A DNA stretch of 6,847 nt from Verrucomicrobiota bacterium (GTDB lineage: Bacteria > Chlamydiota > Chlamydiia > Chlamydiales > Rhabdochlamydiaceae): NCBI GenBank assembly GCA_903970455.1, contig CAJCIW010000090.1:1-6847 (forward strand), given 5' to 3'. This document shows, piece by piece, positions 1 through 5,255 of the stretch (its first letter is position 1; each line of letters opens with the position of its first letter). The position numbers and the translations under genes are program-made. A model generated the notes under the pieces. That model saw nothing but the letters and a program-made list of their open reading frames with translations. It was not told where the DNA came from and made no database searches.

Positions 1-6
1 GTAACA

Positions 7-363
7 ATGGTCAGAGTCACCAACGCAGTGGCCGCCAACCGCAAACGGAAACGCCTCCTCAAACAAGCAAAGGGATTTGTCGGCGATCGAAAAAATCACC
101 TCCGCTTGACATCGGACGCTGTCATGTCTGCATTGGCATTCAACTACCGTCATCGGAAACAGAAAAAAAGAGATTTCAGACGCCTTTGGACTATCCGCAT
201 CGGAGTCGGTGCTAAGATCAACGGTCTGTCTTATAGCAAGTTCATCGCTGGTTTGAAGAAAGCCGGCTGCGAGCTTAACCGCAAAATGCTTTCCGATATG
301 GCACTTCGCGACCCAGGCAGCTTCGCTGCCATCGCCGGCGCAGCAAAGCAAGCACTCGCTTAA
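7..363 (+). CDS. rplT: 50S ribosomal protein L20
   Basis: L20 binds 23S rRNA early in assembly of the large ribosomal subunit. In many bacteria it also represses its own operon, which usually reads infC-rpmI-rplT. The 118-residue product has the family's usual length. It shows a very basic N-terminal helix (RKRKRLLKQAKGF, residues 12-24), the central YRHRKQKKRDFRRLW segment (47-61) and the globular end with NGLSYSKFIAGLKKAG (72-87). The ATG at base 7 gives the canonical N-terminus. Only six bases precede it, so the ribosome binding site and any rpmI gene lie outside the window. The TAA stop is followed directly by a hairpin and then pheS, 43 bases away, so the two are probably co-transcribed. 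Identification is secure. Confidence 0.98.
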   Translation: MVRVTNAVAANRKRKRLLKQAKGFVGDRKNHLRLTSDAVMSALAFNYRHRKQKKRDFRRLWTIRIGVGAKINGLSYSKFIAGLKKAGCELNRKMLSDMALRDPGSFAAIAGAAKQALA

Positions 364-368
364 AGATT

Positions 369-394
369 AGCCTGCGCTTAAGGCGCAGGCTTTT
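369..394 (+). terminator. Hairpin between rplT and pheS (leaky terminator or attenuator)
   Basis: Bases 369-377 (AGCCTGCGC) pair perfectly with 383-391 around the loop TTAAG, a GC-rich 9-bp stem followed by only TTTT and then A. The short T tract suggests partial termination or mRNA stabilisation rather than a full stop, which fits pheS lying 12 bases further on with no evident promoter of its own. The role is inferred; the stem is seen. Confidence 0.6.
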
Positions 395-406
395 ATCGAG
401 GTTCCC

Positions 407-1429
407 ATGCAGCACCAAGTCTCTTCCCTTCGCAAAAAGTTTCAAGACGAACTCGGGCAAGTTCAACATAGCAAAGATGTTGAAAACCTCAAAGTTAAAT
501 ACCTCGGCAAAAAAGGCCCCGTTCAAGACCTCATGCAGCACCTCCGCGACGCCCCGCCGGAGACACGCCCCCTCATCGGCCAGCAGATCAACGAGCTCAA
601 AGAAGAAATCACCCGCCTCTGCGAACAAGCCATGCACAGCTTTTCCCAATTGGAAATGGCAAAACGCCTCACAGAAGAAAAGATCGACGTCACACTCCCA
701 GGCCGCCGCCACCACCTTGGCCGGGAACACCCCATCAATCAAGCCCTCGATGAAGTCATCGAAATCCTCGTCGGCATGGGCTTTTCCGTGCAATACGGCC
801 CAGACATCGACAGCGACTACTACAACTATGAAGGCCTGAACTTCCCTCCCGACCATCCAGCCCGCGACATGCAGGATACTTTCTACATCACCAAAGACAT
901 GCTCCTCCGCTCCCACACCTCCAATACCCAGCTCCGCGTCATGGAAAAACATAAACCACCCATCCGCATCATCGCCCCTGGCACCGTCTACCGCAATGAA
1001 ACCATCAGCAGCCGCTCTCACGTCTTCTTCCATCAAGTCGAAGGCCTCTACATCGATAAAAACGTCTCCTTCGCCGACCTCTTTTCCACGATGGACGAAT
1101 TCCTCAGCAAACTGTTCCATACACAAGTGAAGACCCGTTTCCGTCCCAGCTATTTTCCCTTCGTTGAGCCTGGGCTCGAAGTCGACGTCGCCTGCACCTC
1201 CTGCAATGGCAAAGGCTGTCGTCTCTGCAAACACTCTGGCTGGCTCGAAATCTGCGGCGCCGGCATGGTCCACCCCGAAGTCCTGAAGAACGGCGGCATC
1301 AACCCCGAAGAATACAGCGGTTACGCCTGGGGGATGGGCATCGAACGCCTAGCCATGCTCCGCTACGGCATCAAGGACATCCGCATGTTCACCGAAAACG
1401 ACATGCGCTTCCTCGAACAGTTCGCTTGA
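407..1429 (+). CDS. pheS: Phenylalanine--tRNA ligase alpha subunit
   Basis: PheS is the catalytic subunit of the (alpha-beta)2 class II synthetase that charges tRNA-Phe with phenylalanine in the cytoplasm. The 340-residue length is typical. Residues 1-90 form the coiled tRNA-binding arm. The core shows HHLGREHPI (102-110), QDTFY (156-160), motif 2 around TVYRNETISSRSHVFFHQ (193-210) and motif 3 GYAWGMGIERLAML (305-318) with its arginine R314. A four-cysteine cluster (C263, C266, C271, C274) precedes the conserved GWLEI/GMVHPEVL stretch, a variant known in several phyla. The start is supported by GAGG at 398-401, five bases before the ATG. pheT does not follow: a tRNA and unrelated genes do, so the partner subunit must be encoded elsewhere, as in chlamydiae. 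Codons are strongly C-ending, unlike the genes from 1723 onward. Confidence 0.97.
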   Translation: MQHQVSSLRKKFQDELGQVQHSKDVENLKVKYLGKKGPVQDLMQHLRDAPPETRPLIGQQINELKEEITRLCEQAMHSFSQLEMAKRLTEEKIDVTLPGRRHHLGREHPINQALDEVIEILVGMGFSVQYGPDIDSDYYNYEGLNFPPDHPARDMQDTFYITKDMLLRSHTSNTQLRVMEKHKPPIRIIAPGTVYRNETISSRSHVFFHQVEGLYIDKNVSFADLFSTMDEFLSKLFHTQVKTRFRPSYFPFVEPGLEVDVACTSCNGKGCRLCKHSGWLEICGAGMVHPEVLKNGGINPEEYSGYAWGMGIERLAMLRYGIKDIRMFTENDMRFLEQFA

Positions 1430-1453
1430 TGTTTATCCTGAACTTGTTATAAT
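1426..1453 (+). promoter_or_regulatory. Promoter of tRNA-Ser
   Basis: A perfect -10 box TATAAT (1448-1453) lies 16 bases after a -35-like TTGATG (1426-1431) that overlaps the pheS stop codon. Transcription would start near 1460, leaving a leader of only a few bases before the tRNA at 1466. This fits an independently transcribed stable RNA. Confidence 0.7.
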
Positions 1454-1465
1454 TCCCCATTCTTT

Positions 1466-1550
1466 GGAAGAGTGGCAGAGTGGCCGATTGCGTCTGTCTT
1501 GAAAACAGAAGTCGGGCAACCGACCGTGGGTTCGAATCCTACCTCTTCCG
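1466..1550 (+). tRNA. tRNA-Ser, anticodon UGA
   Basis: This 85-nt class II tRNA decodes UCA and, by wobble, other UCN serine codons. The acceptor stem pairs GGAAGAG (1466-1472) with CTCTTCC (1543-1549), and G1550 is the discriminator base expected of tRNA-Ser. The anticodon stem TCTGT/ACAGA (1493-1497 with 1505-1509) encloses the loop CTTGAAA, with anticodon TGA at 1500-1502. The long variable arm GTCGG-GCAA-CCGAC (1511-1524) identifies the serine class. The T arm is GTGGG-TTCGAAT-CCTAC (1526-1542) with one G-T pair. The 3' CCA is not encoded and must be added after transcription. Short open frames across this gene are artefacts. Confidence 0.97.
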
Positions 1551-1551
1551 T

Positions 1552-1581
1552 AAAAAAAAGGGGCCCATCCGGGCTCCTTTT
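1552..1581. terminator. Bidirectional Rho-independent terminator
   Basis: A 7-bp stem GGGGCCC/GGGCTCC (1560-1566 with 1571-1577, one G-T pair, loop ATCC) is flanked by eight A on the left (1552-1559) and TTTT on the right (1578-1581). On the plus strand it ends tRNA-Ser. On the minus strand it is stronger, with an eight-U tail, and would end the convergent ankyrin gene at 1723-3189. Confidence 0.8.
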
Positions 1582-1596
1582 GCATTTAAGGAAGAA

Positions 1597-1662
1597 GCGA
1601 CACAACTGCTTGTGTCGCGAGGTAGGCTTCGAAGTGAGCGGCTTGCAAGCCGCGAACCGCTC
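1597..1662. repeat. Cluster of short palindromes in the convergent spacer
   Basis: Three perfect inverted repeats lie within 66 bases. The first is a 9-bp stem GCGACACAA/TTGTGTCGC with loop CTGC (1597-1618). The second is CTTCGAAG (1627-1634). The third is the 16-bp palindrome GCGGCTTGCAAGCCGC (1638-1653), which can alternatively pair as GAGCGG (1636-1641) with CCGCTC (1657-1662). They may form the structured 3' end of the ankyrin transcript or be an interspersed REP-like element. No second copy is seen in this window. No gene is evident in 1582-1722. Confidence 0.55.
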
Positions 1663-1722
1663 CCCAGCAAAATCATCATATAATTGGCGGAATCGATTAA
1701 CCTTTCTCCTGTAATTCCTGTA

Positions 1723-3189
1723 TTACGCGCTTGTTTTTGAGAGCAAATCGATAACACTTGAGGGCGCTTTTTTCCCTATAGCAATTGTCAATGGCGTCTC
1801 TTGATCATTATTTTCCTTCTTAACATCAGCTCCTTCTTCGATAAGTCGTTTTGCGAGATCCCAATTCTTGTGTTCAAGAGCAATCATGAGAGCTGTCTCT
1901 CCGAAAACGTTTTTACAATTTATATCTGCGGGTTTTAGGCGTTTCAAGACCAAGTCAATAATAACAGCTGATGGGTCCCTTTCCCGACAAATTGTCATCA
2001 AGGGCGTCACAAGATTGTTGTTTGGAAGTTTGACATTTGCCCCAGCTTCGATAAGTTGTTTTGCAATCTTCCAGTTTGGGCGGTTAAGAGCTTTGCACAG
2101 AGGTGTTTCTTTAAATTCATCTTGACAATCGACATCAGCTTCCCCTTCGATTAGAGCTTCCAAGGCACCTAGATCGTTATGGGTGACAGCCTTCATCAAG
2201 GGTGTTAAATTTTGCTGGTCTCTACAATTAACATCTGCCCCTGCTCTGATCATTTGCTGTATAAAGCCTTTCGAATCGACCGTATTAACGCACGCATGAA
2301 GTGGGCTTCCATAATCGTCTATCACTTTTATATCAGCTCCATTATCGATCAGATAATTAACTATTTTAAGATTATTTAGGTGACAGGCGTGTGTTAAAGG
2401 ATGAACATTTTTTCCCTCAATTTTTTGTGGCGTATTGACGTTTTTCAGTTTCCTAAGAGCTCCCAGCGCATTTGCATTGACACAGTCCACAGAGGTAAAC
2501 GGTTGATTTGCGTTTAGAGCGAGAACACCTCCATGAGAGGATCTAAAGGGAGTATCAGATAGATAATGGAAAAGGTTTTCATTGAAGGGATGATAATTTA
2601 TTGAATCTTTATCAAATCCAGTAATAACGATTTGTTCTTCCATATTGTCAAACTCAGGATCTAAGGTAGGGTCTTCAAATATGGCAGTCCTTGACTCATC
2701 GTGCTTATATAAATGAATCACTTCGTGGACGTGATTCATCCACTCAGGTTGAAAATGGAGCTCCTGTTCGTTATTCTCATTAATGTAGGTGTAATAATAC
2801 TGTTCTTCCGGAGCTAGTTGCACCTGCTGTCTGAATGGAGAGCACCCATTCTTATAATATTCCTCATATGATAATTTAGGATAACGCTCGAATATTTTGC
2901 TAAATAAATCTCTTCCAACTTGCCATTGACAAATAACAAGAAATTCCTCTTTTGTCTTTTTAATAAATTCTCGACTGCATTTTTCATCGAACGTGAATTT
3001 GGATTTATTTAAAGCGTAGAACTCATTTGCCTTTTCCACACTTCTAGTTTTATCAATGCCTGCAAAGCATTGGGAATATTTTTTAAAAGAAATTGATTTT
3101 ACGTCGTCTGCTTGACCGGCTTGAGGCGCCGCTAGGGGATTTATGCCGGATGTAGCAACGTGATGCGAATGCCGAACTTGACCTGCCAT
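1723..3189 (-). CDS. HExxH metalloprotease-like (NleD/M91-type) protein with C-terminal ankyrin repeats
   Basis: The 488-residue protein lacks a signal peptide and membrane segments. Its N-terminus (1-30) is rich in Ala, Gln and Ser, as in many type III secreted proteins. Residues about 83-220 resemble the M91 effector protease family (E. coli NleD, Pseudomonas HopH1) as I remember it: VGRDLFSKIF (91-100), HEVIH as HExxH (H155, E156, H159), a following EE pair (184-185) and the closing FNENLFHYLSDTPFRSSH (202-219), like the family's ENQFRxxLGLPxR end. Known NleD cleaves host JNK and p38; the substrate here is unknown. Residues about 261-488 form seven ankyrin repeats with TPL, ALIEG and GADV signatures, a likely protein-binding scaffold. 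The ATG at 3189 has a weak GGA six bases upstream and a good promoter. The gene is AT-rich compared with pheS and converges on tRNA-Ser. Ankyrin repeats are certain; the peptidase assignment is probable. Confidence 0.8.
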   Translation of the reverse strand: MAGQVRHSHHVATSGINPLAAPQAGQADDVKSISFKKYSQCFAGIDKTRSVEKANEFYALNKSKFTFDEKCSREFIKKTKEEFLVICQWQVGRDLFSKIFERYPKLSYEEYYKNGCSPFRQQVQLAPEEQYYYTYINENNEQELHFQPEWMNHVHEVIHLYKHDESRTAIFEDPTLDPEFDNMEEQIVITGFDKDSINYHPFNENLFHYLSDTPFRSSHGGVLALNANQPFTSVDCVNANALGALRKLKNVNTPQKIEGKNVHPLTHACHLNNLKIVNYLIDNGADIKVIDDYGSPLHACVNTVDSKGFIQQMIRAGADVNCRDQQNLTPLMKAVTHNDLGALEALIEGEADVDCQDEFKETPLCKALNRPNWKIAKQLIEAGANVKLPNNNLVTPLMTICRERDPSAVIIDLVLKRLKPADINCKNVFGETALMIALEHKNWDLAKRLIEEGADVKKENNDQETPLTIAIGKKAPSSVIDLLSKTSA

Positions 3190-3232
3190 GTTTTTTCCAA
3201 TTATTGTAGTAATAATATTTTCCTAAATATTA

Positions 3233-3261
3233 ATTATACAATAATTATTATTATAAAGCAA
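3233..3261 (-). promoter_or_regulatory. Promoter of the ankyrin/metalloprotease gene
   Basis: Read on the minus strand, TTGCTT (3261-3256) is followed after exactly 17 bases by a perfect TATAAT (3238-3233). Transcription would start near 3226, giving a leader of about 37 bases to the ATG at 3189. It lies in the 127-bp AT-rich region shared with the divergent kinase gene. No comparably good plus-strand promoter was found there. Confidence 0.65.
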
Positions 3262-3316
3262 CTAATTGAAATTAAGGATGTAAGTGATTATTTATTAGAT
3301 AATTGTATGTATTTTA

Positions 3317-4756
3317 ATGGGGCTCCCGCAGTACTTCGGGCAAGAGTCAAAACTTGTGGGCTCAATGGTCCGAGATGGGCGCCCCGGTGGGGGGAAGCAG
3401 TTGATCAAACAGGTCAAAGAAACTTTGGGGGCTGGAGCCTTCGTCAACGACGATTCTCGCAATGGCCATCGTCCATTACAGCTAGCCTTAACTAATGGGC
3501 AGAGTGGGGTGGCCCGATTGTTGATTCAACACGTCGCTGATGTCAACCTTCCCGATCGAAGCGGACAGACACCTTTGCAGGCTGCTGTGAATCATGCACA
3601 GTTTGAAATTGCAATGCTCTTGATCAAAAAAGGAGCTGCGTTTAATCCTCATGCGGCAAATCTTGGATTTGTGTATAAAAACCTCTACGCATTCCAACTT
3701 TTTTGGAAAAAGGGAATTTTGGTCTGCTCTCCGAAAAATGATTCAAAAATTAGGACGTCCTTGAAAGAGAAACAACCGCTTCCAGACCCACTCATCCTCA
3801 GTTGTCTAAATGCCGACTATGGCATCCAAGCTGCAGTGCTGACGTTTCTCCCTATTGGCGCTGATATGGATGCATCGTTATACAAAGCCCAAGCGGCAGA
3901 CAACTCTTATTTCGTAAAGCTAAAACGGGGCCACCATCATGATATCGGTGTTGATATTGTGGAGCTGTTGCACAAGGCGGGGATTCAACAGATTATTCCG
4001 CCGATAAAGACAATCCATGGTCGGCTAACCCAGCGCATTGAAGATTTCACCCTCATTGTCTACCGGTTTGTGGAGGGACAGGACGGATTCAGTCGTGATC
4101 TAACCGAGCATCAATGGCTTGAGCTCGGCAAGGCATTGAGACAAGTTCACAAAATTGATGTGCCTCTAGGGCAAGTCCGGCAGGAAGCCTATTCACCTAA
4201 GTGGCGAGAGGCCGTTCGGTCACTCTATGCTCACATGGAGGCTGAGCCGGTCGATGAGGTCGCCTCAAAACTACTGAATTTTATGAAGAAACATGTACTT
4301 TCTATTCGCAGGCTCGTAGACCGCGCTGAGCAGCTAGGCCAAACGCTCCATGGCCAAACGGCTAAATTCGTGCTGTGCCATTCCGATATTCATGCGGGCA
4401 ATGTATTGCTAAATGGCAATGACACGATTTACATCGTGGATTGGGATGATCCCATCATGGCACCAAAAGAACGGGATCTCATGTTCATTGGGGGAGGTGT
4501 CGGAAATGTTTGGAATAAGCTGCATGAGGAGGAACTTTTTTATAAAGGGTACGGAAAGACGGAAGTGGATTCGACAATTCTGGCCTATTACCGGCATGAG
4601 CGGATCGTAGAAGATATTGCTGTCTACGGTCGGGAGTTATTATTGACGACGGCTCGGGGTCAAGATAGGGAGGAGATGTACAGGCAATTTATAAGCATGT
4701 TTGAACCTCGGGGTGTGGTAGATATAGCATTCGAAACAGACATAAGAGATGCTTAG
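3317..4756 (+). CDS. Ankyrin repeat–APH(9)-like phosphotransferase fusion
   Basis: The 479-residue protein has two parts. Residues about 28-110 carry roughly two and a half ankyrin repeats (NGHRPLQLALTNG at 49-61; SGQTPLQAAV at 82-91). Residues about 152-479 match the APH kinase fold, closest by memory to APH(9)/spectinomycin-type phosphotransferases. The N-lobe has LTFLPIGAD (175-183) and YFVKLKRG with K201. The catalytic loop is HSDIHAGN (355-362; D357, N362), and the metal-binding segment IVDWDDP (373-379; D375) leads into APKERDLMFIGGG (382-394). The family transfers phosphate from ATP to aminoglycosides or other small hydroxyl substrates; the substrate here is unknown. All key residues are present, so the enzyme is probably active. 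The start is uncertain: ATG 3317 lacks a Shine-Dalgarno, and ATG 3365 or TTG 3761 are alternatives. The ankyrin part begins mid-repeat, suggesting 5' loss. Its stop codon lies at the edge of an inserted element. Confidence 0.85.
   Translation: MGLPQYFGQESKLVGSMVRDGRPGGGKQLIKQVKETLGAGAFVNDDSRNGHRPLQLALTNGQSGVARLLIQHVADVNLPDRSGQTPLQAAVNHAQFEIAMLLIKKGAAFNPHAANLGFVYKNLYAFQLFWKKGILVCSPKNDSKIRTSLKEKQPLPDPLILSCLNADYGIQAAVLTFLPIGADMDASLYKAQAADNSYFVKLKRGHHHDIGVDIVELLHKAGIQQIIPPIKTIHGRLTQRIEDFTLIVYRFVEGQDGFSRDLTEHQWLELGKALRQVHKIDVPLGQVRQEAYSPKWREAVRSLYAHMEAEPVDEVASKLLNFMKKHVLSIRRLVDRAEQLGQTLHGQTAKFVLCHSDIHAGNVLLNGNDTIYIVDWDDPIMAPKERDLMFIGGGVGNVWNKLHEEELFYKGYGKTEVDSTILAYYRHERIVEDIAVYGRELLLTTARGQDREEMYRQFISMFEPRGVVDIAFETDIRDA
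3752..3763 (+). promoter_or_regulatory. Possible internal ribosome binding site and TTG start of the kinase domain
   Basis: AGGA (3752-3755) stands five bases before TTG 3761-3763, codon 149 of the fusion, exactly where stand-alone APH(9)-like proteins would begin. An out-of-frame eight-codon frame (ATG 3738, MIQKLGRP) ends in a TGA that overlaps this TTG, an arrangement that could allow translational coupling. This is suggestive only; the long fusion frame is open throughout. Confidence 0.25.
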
Positions 4757-4923
4757 AAGCTGTCCTAAAACCGCAATTTCGAATCTTCGGCGAGCTTTCG
4801 CGATCTTTTTTGCCGCCTCGCTCAGCCATATCACCGTCCCGATATTGTCTTCGCTCGGCGTCAAAAAATCTCATCGAAAGCTCATCCGAATCTCCGGGAT
4901 TGTGGTTTTAGGACAGCTTCTTA
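4753..4923. mobile_element. 165-bp foldback MITE with TTA target duplication
   Basis: The element proper spans 4756-4920. Its ends are perfect 17-bp inverted repeats, GAAGCTGTCCTAAAACC (4756-4772) and its complement (4904-4920), flanked by the direct repeat TTA (4753-4755 and 4921-4923). The arms remain largely complementary through to a centre near 4838, so the whole element can fold into one long imperfect hairpin. It carries no transposase; a full-length insertion sequence elsewhere would have to move it. A three-base TNA-type duplication is known for some IS5-family subgroups (IS1031, ISL2), so that relation is possible but unproven. It overlaps the last base of the kinase stop codon and may also act as a transcription terminator. 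Confidence 0.85.
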
Positions 4924-5148
4924 ATCGTGAACCGGCGTAATGGACGGGACGGCGAAGCCGCCCGCCTGAGGGGAATCCTACAACGCAAATTAATTTTGGG
5001 TTGCATTTGGACAGAATGTACGTTCACGGCGTCGGGTGGCCAAGAACGGGAATTTAGTTCTTCAGATGCGCCGAGAGGGAGTAGGCCAAAATTGTCTCCT
5101 TCCCATCTAGCGGGGAGCGAACGTCTCACTATAGAGTTAAGAGACTGA
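4924..5148. other. GC-rich, hairpin-rich block of unknown function
   Basis: This 225-base stretch is more GC-rich than the DNA after it. It contains a stem GGG-A-CGGC/GCCG-CCC (4946-4963), AAGAAC/GTTCTT (5042-5047 with 5057-5062), imperfect palindromes near 4982-5002 and 5014-5025, and GTCTC/GAGAC (5123-5127 with 5141-5145). Both strands hold a 73-residue open frame (4927-5148 plus; 4908-5129 minus). Neither has a recognisable domain or ribosome binding site, and the minus frame runs into the MITE. It could be a structured RNA, an interspersed repeat or a gene remnant. No confident gene is seen. Confidence 0.4.
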
Positions 5149-5194
5149 CTATTAATGACTTGACTGTTTTAAAGCAAAGGAAAGTTAATAGTAT

Positions 5195-5223
5195 TTGATT
5201 TTTTGTTAAATTGTGCGTAAAAT
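5195..5223 (+). promoter_or_regulatory. Promoter of the right-edge gene
   Basis: TTGATT (5195-5200) and TAAAAT (5218-5223) are separated by exactly 17 bases within an AT-rich stretch. Transcription would start near 5230, about 26 bases before the ATG at 5256. The leader shows no clear Shine-Dalgarno sequence. Confidence 0.55.
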
Positions 5224-5255
5224 TATTAATTATATTAACTAACAATGTAATTAAT

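Noticed and set aside
275..1273. 332-codon open frame on the minus strand opposite rplT and pheS
   Set aside because: It is antisense to two certain genes. It arises from their C-ending codons and shows no domain or ribosome binding site.
1472..1714. Open frames across the tRNA and its terminator
   Set aside because: They translate tRNA-Ser and hairpin DNA; such frames are a known annotation artefact.
2265..2276. TTCGAATC, also at 4778-4786, as possible att copies of the tRNA-Ser T loop
   Set aside because: Only the 8-base core matches; the flanks differ from the tRNA 3' end.
3266..3294. TTGAAA with TATTTA 17 bases on as a promoter for the kinase gene
   Set aside because: The -10 match is poor and expected by chance in such AT-rich DNA.
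3160..3495. 111-codon plus frame starting inside the minus-strand gene
   Set aside because: It overlaps the start of the ankyrin gene on the other strand and the kinase gene in another frame, and has no ankyrin or other signature.
4640..4940. Short open frames crossing the MITE on both strands
   Set aside because: They span the palindromic element and have no transposase motif; they reflect the inverted repeat.
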